Positions 43,293 through 52,166 of a stretch of 64,000 bases of DNA are shown here, in pieces; positions within the stretch are counted from its first letter, which is position 1, and each line of letters begins with the position of its first letter. Under the pieces are notes generated by a model. The model had not been told where the DNA came from. It saw only the letters and a list, made by a program, of their open reading frames with translations, and made no database searches. This stretch comes from Catalinimonas alkaloidigena (GTDB taxonomy: Bacteria; Bacteroidota; Bacteroidia; Cytophagales; Cyclobacteriaceae). The DNA is taken from the NCBI RefSeq assembly GCF_029504655.1, contig NZ_JAQFIL010000001.1, positions 2,795,001 through 2,859,000 of the forward strand, read 5' to 3'. Made by a program: the position numbers and the translations under genes.

Positions 43293-43970
43293 TTAGTCAA
43301 CATAAGGTTTCAAAACCTGATGCCAGATTTCATACCCCTTCTCATTCATATGTAGGTTGTCCTCTATAAAAATGTCATCCATCACTTTGCCGCTATCATC
43401 TAATGCCGGATTCCAGACATCTGCATACTCTGTGTTTTCCTGACTTTCCGCATATGCTTTAAGCATAGCATTCAATTCCTCATACTGCGCCTTTAGGTTC
43501 CAACGTGCTACGCTTGGTTTTGGGGATATAAAAATGACAGGAGTATCTCCCAGATTTTTTCTGATTTCTTTTCTGAGTTTTTTTGCTCTTTTCAGTATTT
43601 TTTTTGGTTTCTCTCCTTTCGCTAAATCATTATCTCCTTCGTAGATAAATATTTTTGATGGTTGGTAAGGATAAATAATACGATCTGTATAATACAAAAG
43701 GTCTTGAAAGTCTGATCCTCCAAAACCTCGGTTAAGTACTTTTTTAGAAGGAAAGTATTCGTTTACGTTTTGCCATTTGGCTATTGAAGAACTACCCACA
43801 AAGAGAATAGTTCCCGGTTCTATCTCAGTCTTATCGTCCTGCATTTCAAACTTTTGAATAGCAGACTCCCATCTTTCAGGTCCCTCTGCCTGTGCATAGG
43901 CATGTATATTGATAAAAGTGATTGTCAAAAAAATTGAAAGGGAATAGATTAGCTTGTTTAACATGTTCAT
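43293..43970 (-). CDS. SGNH/GDSL-like hydrolase
   Basis: A 225-residue exported esterase-type enzyme. Signal peptide MNMLNKLIYSLSIFLTITFI ends at AYAQ. Block I is ILFVGSSSIAKW (catalytic Ser), block II GFGGSDFQD (oxyanion Gly), block III EGDNDLAKG (Asn) and block V DNLHMNEKGYEIWHQ (Asp/His). The DxxH dyad and Ser complete a plausible active site. Members of this branch deacetylate carbohydrates or cell-wall glycans or cleave esters in the periplasm. The gene is alone on this strand with a hairpin at its end; the epimerase gene is divergent 130 bases away. Confidence 0.9.
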   Translation of the reverse strand: MNMLNKLIYSLSIFLTITFINIHAYAQAEGPERWESAIQKFEMQDDKTEIEPGTILFVGSSSIAKWQNVNEYFPSKKVLNRGFGGSDFQDLLYYTDRIIYPYQPSKIFIYEGDNDLAKGEKPKKILKRAKKLRKEIRKNLGDTPVIFISPKPSVARWNLKAQYEELNAMLKAYAESQENTEYADVWNPALDDSGKVMDDIFIEDNLHMNEKGYEIWHQVLKPYVD

Positions 43971-44102
43971 AATGATTTGAAATTAGAATAACATATCGCC
44001 TTTGTTAGTTTTACTTGAGCATATTATTATTTTTGAACATACACCTTTTGAAGGTAAAGCACAAACATCAAAATTTTCTATTTACTCATTCTACCTGCTA
44101 AA

Positions 44103-45413
44103 ATGAACCATCAACCTAAAGAAATAAAAATACAGGATACAGACTCTAATTTTGAACGAGAAAAACTGACTCGTCCTTTTGGTTTTAAAGGGGGCTATTT
44201 GACCGAACTTTGGCAAACGATAGTCGGTTTGGAAAGTTCATCAGGATCTAAAAGTTATGGACTGGCTACCCAGAGTGTGCTTTATGGAGATGCAGACTTA
44301 TTTGCCTCACATTCAGAGTCAAGTGGCAATTCGCTGATGTATATTCTTACAGAAAAAGCCCTCCAGCTTACCAAACGTACACCCTTTGGCGATCCTGTTG
44401 CATTGCAGGACAAAATTATTCCAACGCTTATGGAAGAGGGGCGTGAGCTTACAAAAAAGAAGAACCTTAATAAGAACTTCCTTTATAATGCATTAGTTAG
44501 TGTAGATAATGCGGCCTGGCTTGCATACGCTTCTGAGCATAATATTCATAATTTTACTTCAATGATCCCCTCTGAATATCGTGATGCTTTGGCCGTAAAA
44601 AACGATAGAATTGCCATCATGTACCAGGTGCCATATGGAATGCCTCTTAACGAAGTTGAAGAAGCAGTGGATACTGGTTATTTCGTAATCAAGATAAAAA
44701 CCGGTCAAGCGGGTGATGAAGCCGAAATGCTGGAAAAAGATATTCAACGCTTTACCGAAATTCATGAATTGCTAAAAAACAAACGCACTGAACAAACCCC
44801 GGATGGTAAACTTATTTACACCTTGGATGCAAATGGGCGTTACCGCAAAAAAGAAAGTATTGAGCGCTTTGTAGATCATGCCAAAAAGTTAGGTGCCCTG
44901 GATCAGATTCTAGTTTACGAAGAACCATTTCATGAATCTAATGAAGTGAATGTTGCTGATTTAGGGCTTAGAATTGCTGCAGACGAGAGTATTCATGATG
45001 AAAGTGATGCGATTAAAAAATTAGATCAAGGTTACTCTGCTTTTGTTTTGAAAGGTATAGCCAAGACACTTAGTCAATCTTTAAAAATGGCCAAACTGGC
45101 CCATGAAAGGAATGTTCCCTGTTTATGTGCTGACCTTACGGTAAATCCTATACTGGTCAATTGGCATAAAAATTTAGCGGCACATCTTCCTCCTTTCCCT
45201 GGCTTGGAGAAAATGGGTATGATGGAGACCAATGGAGATATGAATTATATTAATTGGCAGCAAATGTTTGAAGCCCAGCCTTATGCTGATGCTTCTTGGA
45301 ATGAAAGAAAGCAAGGTGTATTTCAGTTAAATGATGATTTTTACGACAAGAGCGGAGGGATCTTTCAACCTATGCCTCATTATGAAAATATGTTGACGCT
45401 AAATATGAAATAA
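44103..45413 (+). CDS. Enolase-superfamily (mandelate racemase/dipeptide epimerase-like) enzyme
   Basis: A 436-residue cytoplasmic enzyme. The capping domain (1-150) opens with LTRPFGFKGGYLTELWQTIVGL. The barrel carries the KxK-type catalytic pair in FVIKIKTGQ, metal acids in YTLDANGRYRK (Asp), YEEPFHES (Glu) and IAADESIHDE (Asp/Glu), and a second Lys in FVLKGIAKT. This arrangement fits the muconate-lactonising/dipeptide-epimerase branch, which racemises through an enolate. Specificity is not readable; the unusually long capping segment suggests an acid-sugar or L-Ala-D/L-Glu-like substrate, as an inference only. It ends at a strong bidirectional terminator. Confidence 0.85.
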   Translation: MNHQPKEIKIQDTDSNFEREKLTRPFGFKGGYLTELWQTIVGLESSSGSKSYGLATQSVLYGDADLFASHSESSGNSLMYILTEKALQLTKRTPFGDPVALQDKIIPTLMEEGRELTKKKNLNKNFLYNALVSVDNAAWLAYASEHNIHNFTSMIPSEYRDALAVKNDRIAIMYQVPYGMPLNEVEEAVDTGYFVIKIKTGQAGDEAEMLEKDIQRFTEIHELLKNKRTEQTPDGKLIYTLDANGRYRKKESIERFVDHAKKLGALDQILVYEEPFHESNEVNVADLGLRIAADESIHDESDAIKKLDQGYSAFVLKGIAKTLSQSLKMAKLAHERNVPCLCADLTVNPILVNWHKNLAAHLPPFPGLEKMGMMETNGDMNYINWQQMFEAQPYADASWNERKQGVFQLNDDFYDKSGGIFQPMPHYENMLTLNMK

Positions 45414-45416
45414 AAA

Positions 45417-45446
45417 AATCCCTCATCGGCTGAATGATGAGGGATT
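45417..45446. terminator. Bidirectional Rho-independent terminator
   Basis: AATCCCTCAT (45417-45426) pairs with ATGAGGGATT (45437-45446) with a 10-base loop. T or A runs flank it on both sides. It separates the epimerase gene from the convergent SulP gene. Confidence 0.8.
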
Positions 45447-45469
45447 ATATATTGAGCGTGATAAACTAA

Positions 45470-47071
45470 TTAGCCTCTTTTTTCAGCATTTGCCATAAGC
45501 TGTGCAGGGATTTTCTCAGCTTTAGGGGCATAAAGTCCGTGTACGGTAAGGTCAATATTTCTCTCCACGGCATTGATTTTAAAATCTTCTATGATTTCAT
45601 AGACGTCATAATGCATATAGTGCGTTTTGGTCGCATCTATTTCTACAATAGAATCATTAGGGATTTTTGCCAGGTATTGTAGGATGCTTGCTTTGTTTAA
45701 GAAAGTCACTTCCTGTGCAAGCTCAATTTTGATCACCGGTTTATTATCCTTATTCATGGTCTTCATGATATAAGGGATACGGAAGTTATTGTAGATGATG
45801 AACAATATTGACACCACCAATCCAATACATAGACCTATCAGTAAATCAGTAAATACAATTGCGACGATAGTAACTATGAAAGGAATAAACTGACCTCTGC
45901 CTTGTTTTGACATTTTCTTAAATAAAGAAGGCTTTGCTAATTTATAACCTACAACAAATAAAATGGCAGCAAGTGTAGCCAGTGGGATCAGGTTCAATAA
46001 ATTGGGAATCAGTATTATACTACCCAGTAGAAAGAAGCCATGTAATACTGAGGAAGCTTTGGTCTTTCCACCCGATTGAATGTTGGCAGAACTACGAACA
46101 ATCACCTGTGTGATTGGTAAGCCACCTATAAGACCTGAAACAATGTTTCCAACTCCTTGGGCTTTCAACTCACGATTGGTGGGAGTTACTCTTTTATAAG
46201 TATCCAGTTTGTCAGTAGCTTCCACACACAGTAGTGTCTCTAGACTAGCTACAACAGCAATTACGACAGCTGTTATATATATTTGAGGATTCGTAAGCGC
46301 ATTAAAATCAGGGAACGAAAAATTTCCAATAAATCCGCTAAAGCTTTCTGCTAAAGGTACATTTACGACTTGCTCAGTAGTAAGTCTTAAGGATGGAAAT
46401 GATTCAAAAAATATATTAAGCGATACACCGACAATTACTGCGACTAGCGGTCCGGGCAAAAGCTGAAAGATCCTTTGTTTCTTCATAAAGCTCATTTCCC
46501 ATAACAGTAGAATGGCCAGAGAAACCACTGTAATAATAATTGCTCCGGGAGATATATAATTGAGCATGTTAATCAGTTCTGAAAAGGTATTTTCACCATC
46601 TGGTTGTTGAAAAGCCAAATCTCCTTCATAATCAGCATCATATCCAAAAGCATGGGGGATTTGCTTAAAGAAAATGATAATACCAATTGCTGCCAGCATA
46701 CCCATAATAACTGAAGACGGAAAATAGTAAGCAATAATTCCACCCCGGGCAAAGCCCATTAAGATTTGAATAACACCTGCAATTACTACCGCCACCAGGA
46801 ATACCTCAAAAGAGCCTAAATCCTCAATTGCTGTTAATACAATAACTGCTAGTCCAGCAGCAGGCCCACTTACACCTAAGGGTGATCCACTTAACGACCC
46901 AACTACTATACCTCCGACAATTCCCGCGATCAGTCCTGAGAATAGTGGTGCTCCTGAAGCTAATGCAATACCCAGACAGAGAGGCATTGCAACTAAAAAC
47001 ACCACGATACTTGCCGGAATGTCTTTATTAAAGTTTTTAAATGGATTAAAATTTCTTTCAGTTGAATTCAT
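45470..47071 (-). CDS. SulP-family anion transporter with STAS domain
   Basis: A 533-residue inner-membrane transporter of the SLC26/SulP family. The N-terminus (NPFKNFNKDIPASIVVFLVAMPLCLGIALASGAPLFSGLIAG) shows the TM1 consensus. About 10-14 hydrophobic segments reach residue 430, including the family segment SLETLLCVEATDKL and GGLPITQVIVRSSANIQSGGKTK. A short STAS domain closes the protein (about 445-520). Bacterial SulP proteins import sulfate, bicarbonate or dicarboxylates. Those next to carbonic anhydrases are usually bicarbonate importers; none is seen here. The gene upstream on the same strand is a small membrane protein of unknown role. Confidence 0.92.
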   Translation of the reverse strand: MNSTERNFNPFKNFNKDIPASIVVFLVAMPLCLGIALASGAPLFSGLIAGIVGGIVVGSLSGSPLGVSGPAAGLAVIVLTAIEDLGSFEVFLVAVVIAGVIQILMGFARGGIIAYYFPSSVIMGMLAAIGIIIFFKQIPHAFGYDADYEGDLAFQQPDGENTFSELINMLNYISPGAIIITVVSLAILLLWEMSFMKKQRIFQLLPGPLVAVIVGVSLNIFFESFPSLRLTTEQVVNVPLAESFSGFIGNFSFPDFNALTNPQIYITAVVIAVVASLETLLCVEATDKLDTYKRVTPTNRELKAQGVGNIVSGLIGGLPITQVIVRSSANIQSGGKTKASSVLHGFFLLGSIILIPNLLNLIPLATLAAILFVVGYKLAKPSLFKKMSKQGRGQFIPFIVTIVAIVFTDLLIGLCIGLVVSILFIIYNNFRIPYIMKTMNKDNKPVIKIELAQEVTFLNKASILQYLAKIPNDSIVEIDATKTHYMHYDVYEIIEDFKINAVERNIDLTVHGLYAPKAEKIPAQLMANAEKRG

Positions 47072-47227
47072 GTGATTACTTAATTACTAATTATGACATG
47101 ATGATTGATACGTCATCCAATCTATTCACCATAATGGTAAGATATGTCAATGACTATTCATTGATAATGTGGCAATACTCTCTATTTACAGTATATGCCA
47201 TTAATAAGAAATAATAGACTGTTCCTC

Positions 47228-47596
47228 TTATATTTTGGGGGGAGGGGTGATGAGCTTAATTTCAGTACCTATCAAATGATTCAGGTATATAATACATAAT
47301 GCTGATTCTTCTAGCGCTGATAGGTTTACTGAGAAAACATCGGATAGAGTAAATTCTTTTAAGGCGTCATTCTCCTCTTTTTCTTTCTCCTTTTCACCCT
47401 TATTTTCTTCTCCTTCTAAACTTATATCTTCTAATTCCATAAGTTCGGAGTGCTCATAATCATAATTTAGATTAGCGAGTACGCTTGAGGAAATCGCATG
47501 AAAAGCCGGACCAGTGAAAACGAGCACCAGTATAATAGATAAAACGTTAGTCAGTAGCTGGCTAAGTTTATGATTAATTAACTTGGTCAGTTCCAT
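47228..47596 (-). CDS. Hypothetical single-TM protein, 122 aa
   Basis: One hydrophobic segment (about 15-37, LLTNVLSIILVLVFTGPAFHA) is followed by an extremely acidic and Lys-rich stretch (ELMELEDISLEGEENKGEKEK) and a C-terminal region ending KLITPPPKI. The charged stretch is low-complexity. No family recognised. It lies 156 bases upstream of the SulP gene on the same strand and might accompany that transporter, but the gap is long enough for a separate promoter. A signal-anchor topology with the acidic part outside is plausible. Confidence 0.55.
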   Translation of the reverse strand: MELTKLINHKLSQLLTNVLSIILVLVFTGPAFHAISSSVLANLNYDYEHSELMELEDISLEGEENKGEKEKEKEENDALKEFTLSDVFSVNLSALEESALCIIYLNHLIGTEIKLITPPPKI

Positions 47597-47817
47597 TCAC
47601 TTAAAGTTCTGAACATTGTCCAGTATAAAATACAATTGTAAAAAGATACGAAAACGTAGAAAAAATTTCAAAAATCTTTCCAAAGATTAGAAAATAATAA
47701 TAGATGTTACGAGATATTTTATCAATTTGTTAAGAAATAATGCATTTTTCTTTCTAAACTTCTTATAGCCTACTTTAAAACCACTGGTCCAACATTTTCA
47801 TTTCTGATTAAAATAAT

Positions 47818-47858
47818 AACAAATGAATGCCATTACTTCTTCCTGTCATTCATTTGTT
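47818..47858. repeat. Perfect 12-bp inverted repeat
   Basis: AACAAATGAATG (47818-47829) and CATTCATTTGTT (47847-47858) flank a 17-base loop in the 440-base gene-free region between the acidic protein and the LacI gene. A short T-rich tail follows on the plus strand, but no gene ends there. It may be an operator, an attenuator or part of a small RNA. Confidence 0.4.
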
Positions 47859-47960
47859 TTAATTTTAGTATTATATTGAATTATAACATAAGTAAAACGC
47901 ATTTTTGCATACGGACTGTTCTTGTTTGATCTATTTTAAATTTTCTGCTACTACTTTAAT

Positions 47961-47975
47961 TCAATATTATATTGA
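47961..47975. promoter_or_regulatory. Palindrome upstream of LacI-type regulator, candidate operator
   Basis: TCAATATTATATTGA is a perfect 7-bp palindrome around one central base, 60 bases before the regulator start. A half copy (ATTATATTGA) lies near 47870. LacI proteins bind palindromes near their own promoters, so autoregulation is plausible, though the CG centre typical of LacI sites is missing. Confidence 0.4.
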
Positions 47976-48035
47976 TCTCCTTAAAAAGTATAAGCCAATT
48001 TAGTAATATCTAGTTCATTTTTTTTTGGACAACTA

Positions 48036-49127
48036 ATGCAGTCTTACGATCAGATTATGAGTAATAAAAATACGGCAACTCAAAAGGTGGGTGTCAAAGA
48101 AATTGCAAGAAGGGCAAATGTATCCATAGCGACTGTTGACAGGGTAATTCATAATCGCAATGGAGTATCTGAAGAAACAAGAAAAAAGATACAGCATATC
48201 ATCAAAGAATTTGATTATCAGCCCAATCTTTTGGCAAGCCGACTGGCATCAAAAAAGGTTTACGAGCTTGCAGTTTTGATTCCTGATGTTTCTACTGATA
48301 CACTTTACTGGAAGGCACCTCTAAACGGAATAGCAAGAGCTGAATCTGAAATTGCCAAATATGGCATCAACATCAGTAAGTATTTTTATGATTTGAGTGA
48401 TAAGAGTTCATTCGTTGATTTGAGTGAGGATATACTGAGCAAAAAGGTAGATGGTATTCTTATGGCACCTTCATTTAATGATGAAGCCACTGATTTTTCC
48501 ATGAAATGTAAAGCCAGGGAGATTCCTTTTGTTTTCATTAATTCAGACGTACCCAATTTGCAAAGTCTTTGTTATATCGGACCTGAATTGTTCAGGAGTG
48601 GCTATCTGGCAGCTCATCTACTAAGTTATGGTGTTCATGATGAGGCCAAGATTTTAGTAGTTAATATATCAAGGGAAATAGATCACCATCATCATTTACT
48701 ACGAAAGGAAGATGGTTTTAGAAAGTATTTTGAAAAACATAACAGAACGAATACGATTATTAAAATTGATGTGCTGGAAACAGAGTTTGTGGCAATTGAA
48801 CGTTCATTACATAACGTATTCAATAAACATCCTGATATCAAAGCCATATTTACGACCAACTCAAGGGTAGGGGACGTAGGTCATTATATGAAAGCCAACA
48901 AAAAACAAAATTTATTATTAATAGGATACGATTATCTGCAAGAGAATATTGACCTATTGAAAAGTGAGGTGATTGATTTTTTAATCTGCCAAAAGCCTGA
49001 AGAGCAGGGCTATAGAGGAATAATGTCTTTATATCAACATTTGGTATTGTCTGCTGATGTTGAAAAAAATTATTATATGCCAATAGATATCATTACAAAA
49101 GAAAATTATTCTTTCTACACGAATTAA
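48036..49127 (+). CDS. LacI-family transcriptional regulator
   Basis: A 363-residue repressor. The HTH (about 20-70) shows VGVKEIARRANVSIATVDRVIHNRNGVSEETRKKIQHII with hinge helix QPNLLASRLAS. The periplasmic-binding-protein-like sensor domain follows (about 75-350), including LAVLIPDVSTDTLYWKAPLNG and AIFTTNSRVGDVGHYM. The variant TVDRV recognition helix is typical of Bacteroidota members that sense pentoses, hexoses or sugar acids. An internal ATG at 48057 is an alternative start. No transport or metabolic gene is adjacent; the IS fragment lies just downstream on the other strand. Confidence 0.92.
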   Translation: MQSYDQIMSNKNTATQKVGVKEIARRANVSIATVDRVIHNRNGVSEETRKKIQHIIKEFDYQPNLLASRLASKKVYELAVLIPDVSTDTLYWKAPLNGIARAESEIAKYGINISKYFYDLSDKSSFVDLSEDILSKKVDGILMAPSFNDEATDFSMKCKAREIPFVFINSDVPNLQSLCYIGPELFRSGYLAAHLLSYGVHDEAKILVVNISREIDHHHHLLRKEDGFRKYFEKHNRTNTIIKIDVLETEFVAIERSLHNVFNKHPDIKAIFTTNSRVGDVGHYMKANKKQNLLLIGYDYLQENIDLLKSEVIDFLICQKPEEQGYRGIMSLYQHLVLSADVEKNYYMPIDIITKENYSFYTN

Positions 49128-49165
49128 TTGAATCTCCGTATTTCGCAAAAGTTCTTCAACTGTAT

Positions 49166-49424
49166 AGCTTTCATGGGAAAAGAATTCAGGGGTGATAAAA
49201 TGCGATGCTTATAGTAGCTACGGTGCCATTGTCTAATTAATTTAAGCGATACACCGTACTTTTCACAGGCTTGATACTCAGTAAGTAAGCCAATATTTTT
49301 TCTCAATAATTTGTCGTTTGAGGCGATAAGGTAAATATAACTTTTTGGATAAAGTCCCTAGTTTGTTCTGTTTCATCCGACGTGGAGCGTAGTCTTATGA
49401 GGGGTATGTAAAGCTATATCAGGG
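49166..49424 (-). mobile_element. Fragment of an IS3-family element (left end and start of orfA)
   Basis: The minus strand repeats, with about 85-90 % identity by eye, the left terminus and first 60 codons of orfA of the element at 61.0-62.5 kb. Shared text includes GVSLKLIRQW and YYKHRILSPLNSFPMKA. Similarity breaks off at 49166. Two bases are missing inside the orfA part (GAGAAA-AAATATTGG against GAGAAAATAAATATTGG), so the frame is also shifted. The remaining start codon is at 49376. The outer end (CCCTGATATAGC) preserves the terminal repeat. It is a dead relic that points to earlier insertion between the regulator and ribB. Confidence 0.8.
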
Positions 49425-49518
49425 AATGACCATTTGTTATATAACTTTAGTTATGTTAAACAAAGAATTTCGTTCATTTACATAATATTCATATGTTGCA
49501 GAAAAATTAGGATGAGAA

Positions 49519-50616
49519 ATGCTAGATAGAATTGAAGAAGCGATTGAGAGTATCAAAAATGGAGAAATAATTATTGTGGTAGACGATGAGAATCGTGAAA
49601 ATGAGGGCGACTTTATCTGTGCTGCTGAATATGTTACTCCTGAAATTATAAACTTTATGGCCATGCACGGCCGGGGATTGATATGCGCTTCCCTGACTGA
49701 AGACAGATGTGAAGATCTTGGCCTTGAATTAATGGTAGGAAAAAATACTTCTTACTTTGATACTCCCTTCACAGTTTCTGTTGACCTGATTAGTAAAGAT
49801 ACGTCGACTGGTATTTCTGCAGCAGACAGGGCTAAAACTATACTCGCACTTACCAACCCCAATACTAAACCTGAACAACTGGGTAAACCAGGTCATATTT
49901 TTCCACTAAAAGCTAAAAAAGGTGGGGTTTTGAGAAGGACTGGCCATACCGAAGCAGCTGTAGATTTTCCACGTTTGGCAGGACTTAAGCCTGCCGGAGT
50001 ACTGGTGGAAATTATGAATGAGGATGGCACCATGGCTCGTCTACCTGATCTTAGGAAAGTCGCGGATAAATTCAATCTTAAGCTAGTTTCTATCAAAGAT
50101 CTAATTGAATATCGGCTTAATAATGAAAGTCTGATACACGAAGAGTTTACCAACACCGTGCTTACTGCCTATGGAGAATTTCAACTTCACGTTTTCAAGC
50201 AAATTAACTCCGAAGATGTACATTTGGCTCTTGTAAAAGGGGAGTGGGAAAAAGATGAGAACGTCCTGGTAAGGGTGCATTCAGCGAATCTGTTTGAAGA
50301 TATATTTGGCACTCATTCACAAAACAGCTCTATACCTAAAGTACTAGAAAAGATCAATGAAGCTGGAAAAGGTATTCTACTATACATGAACCAGGAAAGC
50401 ATGGGAAACAGTTTATTAAATAAGCTCAAGTCGTTCAGCGGGAAATTACCGGAACATGAAAGCACACTAGATCAACGAGACTTCGGAGTGGGTGCTCAAA
50501 TACTAAGGCATTTGCAAGCTAAAAATTTATTGTTACTTACTAATCACCCCCGAAAACGAATAGGTTTGTTAGGGTATGGTATCAAAATCATAGATAATGT
50601 ACCTATAGAAGAGTGA
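49519..50616 (+). CDS. ribB: 3,4-dihydroxy-2-butanone-4-phosphate synthase with degenerate GTP cyclohydrolase II domain
   Basis: A 365-residue protein of riboflavin synthesis. The N-terminal RibB domain (1-205) is complete: DDENRENEGDFICAAEY (metal Glu and acidic loop), the substrate loop around LTEDRCEDLGLELM and GHTEAAVDFPRLAG (metal His). It makes the four-carbon precursor from ribulose 5-phosphate. Residues 210-365 align with GTP cyclohydrolase II, but the zinc Cys cluster is absent: where GSLRCDCG is expected, the protein reads EDIFGTHSQNSSIP. RGG/Arg catalytic region is also altered (NQESMGNS). The second domain is therefore probably inactive or regulatory, as in RibBX-type proteins. 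A separate RibA is expected elsewhere. Confidence 0.9.
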   Translation: MLDRIEEAIESIKNGEIIIVVDDENRENEGDFICAAEYVTPEIINFMAMHGRGLICASLTEDRCEDLGLELMVGKNTSYFDTPFTVSVDLISKDTSTGISAADRAKTILALTNPNTKPEQLGKPGHIFPLKAKKGGVLRRTGHTEAAVDFPRLAGLKPAGVLVEIMNEDGTMARLPDLRKVADKFNLKLVSIKDLIEYRLNNESLIHEEFTNTVLTAYGEFQLHVFKQINSEDVHLALVKGEWEKDENVLVRVHSANLFEDIFGTHSQNSSIPKVLEKINEAGKGILLYMNQESMGNSLLNKLKSFSGKLPEHESTLDQRDFGVGAQILRHLQAKNLLLLTNHPRKRIGLLGYGIKIIDNVPIEE

Positions 50617-50673
50617 ACTGACACACTTTTATTTAAACTTTTGTGTTAATATAGTAAATACAAAGTTTTGATT

Positions 50674-51303
50674 ATGAAGATAAAATTCAGCATACTGTTC
50701 TTGCTCTATTTTACTGTGCTTATTGGTTCAGTGAATGCTCAGTACTTTCCTTCTGAAGTATGGCATGAAGGTAAATTGACTTTACTCTCTGGAGATGAAA
50801 TTAGCGGTAAAATCAAATACAATTTTGAAGCAGATCTGGTACAGGTCAATCTTAATAATACTTTACAAACTTATAGCGCACGTAAAATATTATTCTTTGA
50901 AATTTACGATGAAGAAGTGAGTAGATACAGGCAATTTTATGCCTTACCCTATAATGTTCGTCCTAATTATAAAGTACCCATGTTGTTTGAAGTATTGTAT
51001 GAAAATACGATGACCTTACTTTGTCGAGAATCTGTGGTACAGGAGACAGTTCCTCAATATGGCTATTACAGTTATTACGGTAACAGATATGCAACAAGGT
51101 ATCGTCTGTCATTTGATTACTTCTTCTTAAACCCAAAAGGTGATATTATTCCTTACTCCCAAAAAAAGGATGATTTATATAATATCTTGTCACAGAATAA
51201 AGATAATTTAGAAAAATACGTTAAAGAAAACCGCTTGAAATACGATCGCCATCGTGACTTGGTTCGTATTACTGCTTATTATAATTCATTATTAAATTCT
51301 TAA
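50674..51303 (+). CDS. Exported hypothetical protein, 209 aa
   Basis: Starts at ATG 50674 with a signal peptide (MKIKFSILFLLYFTVLIGSVNA). The mature part is beta-rich: SEVWHEGKLTLLSGDEISGKIKYNFEADLVQV and SARKILFFEIYDEEVSRYRQFYALPY. A Tyr-rich stretch (YGYYSYYGNRYATRYRLSF) follows, then a charged, helical C-terminus (DLYNILSQNKDNLEKYVKENR). I know no function; similar proteins occur across Cytophagales next to housekeeping genes. It begins about 57 bases after ribB and ends 7 bases before surE, so it may be read together with surE. Confidence 0.7.
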   Translation: MKIKFSILFLLYFTVLIGSVNAQYFPSEVWHEGKLTLLSGDEISGKIKYNFEADLVQVNLNNTLQTYSARKILFFEIYDEEVSRYRQFYALPYNVRPNYKVPMLFEVLYENTMTLLCRESVVQETVPQYGYYSYYGNRYATRYRLSFDYFFLNPKGDIIPYSQKKDDLYNILSQNKDNLEKYVKENRLKYDRHRDLVRITAYYNSLLNS

Positions 51304-51310
51304 ATTTTTC

Positions 51311-52081
51311 ATGGGTAAACCCTTAATTCTGGTTTCAAACGATGATGGCATAACCTCACGAGGTATTAAAGTCCTGGTAAATCTGATGAAACAACTGGGT
51401 GAAGTTGTTGTTGTTGCTCCGGATAGTCCACAGTCAGGTATGGGCCACGCCATTACAATCGGTAATACCCTTCGGCTCACCGAAACGGATATCTTTGAAG
51501 ATGTCATGGCATATAAATGTTCAGGTACTCCTGCTGATTGTGTGAAGTTGGGAAAGTTTCATGTACTCAAGGACCGGAGGCCTGACCTCGTAGTAAGTGG
51601 AATCAATCACGGAAGCAATACCTCTATAAGCGTTCTATATTCTGGAACGATGTCCGCAGCAGTTGAGGGTGCAATAGAAGGTTTACCAGCCATAGGATTT
51701 TCATTGTGTGATTATGATTCAGATGCAGAATTTGCACATGCGGAAGAAGCGGTAACAAAAATAGCCAGTCAAGTTTTAGAAAAAGGTATGCCTCAAGGCA
51801 TAGCGCTTAATGTAAATATCCCTCCAAAACAACACGAACGCTTGAAAGGCATAAAAGTATGTCGACAGGCCCATGCCAAATGGCAGGAAGAATTTGACCA
51901 GAGGTTTGATCCAAATGGAAGAAAATATTTCTGGCTTGCAGGTAATTTTGTGAATTTTGATAAAGGTGAAGATAATGATGAATGGGCAATCGCTAATAAC
52001 TATGTCTCTATCGTTCCTTGCCAATATGATTTAACTGCTCATCACGCGATCAGCACTTTGAATGAGTGGTCGTTCAGCTAA
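51311..52081 (+). CDS. surE: 5'-nucleotidase SurE
   Basis: A 256-residue member of the SurE family, metal-dependent nucleoside monophosphatases that act in stationary phase and protein repair. Landmarks are LILVSNDDGITSRGI (two Asp metal ligands), VVVAPDSPQSGMGHAIT (Ser ligand), CSGTPADCVKLGKFHVL, VSGINHGSNTSISVLYSGTMSAAVEGA (Asn ligand and active site) and LNVNIPP. All key residues are present and length matches the family. It starts 7 bases after the exported hypothetical gene, pointing to shared transcription. Downstream lies a convergent glycosyltransferase. Confidence 0.97.
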   Translation: MGKPLILVSNDDGITSRGIKVLVNLMKQLGEVVVVAPDSPQSGMGHAITIGNTLRLTETDIFEDVMAYKCSGTPADCVKLGKFHVLKDRRPDLVVSGINHGSNTSISVLYSGTMSAAVEGAIEGLPAIGFSLCDYDSDAEFAHAEEAVTKIASQVLEKGMPQGIALNVNIPPKQHERLKGIKVCRQAHAKWQEEFDQRFDPNGRKYFWLAGNFVNFDKGEDNDEWAIANNYVSIVPCQYDLTAHHAISTLNEWSFS

Positions 52082-52166
52082 AAAGTTTACTTTATTTGAT
52101 ACTAAATTTGATAGCCAAAAAATCATTAGTATTTAACATTAGCACAAATTTTTAAACTCCTTATAA

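Noticed and set aside
47818-47858. Terminator reading of the 12-bp inverted repeat
   Set aside because: No gene ends toward it on either strand and the T-tract is weak; kept only as an unexplained repeat.
49390-49518. Possible FMN riboswitch before ribB
   Set aside because: None of the conserved FMN-element segments are visible; the stretch is the end of the IS relic and AT-rich spacer.
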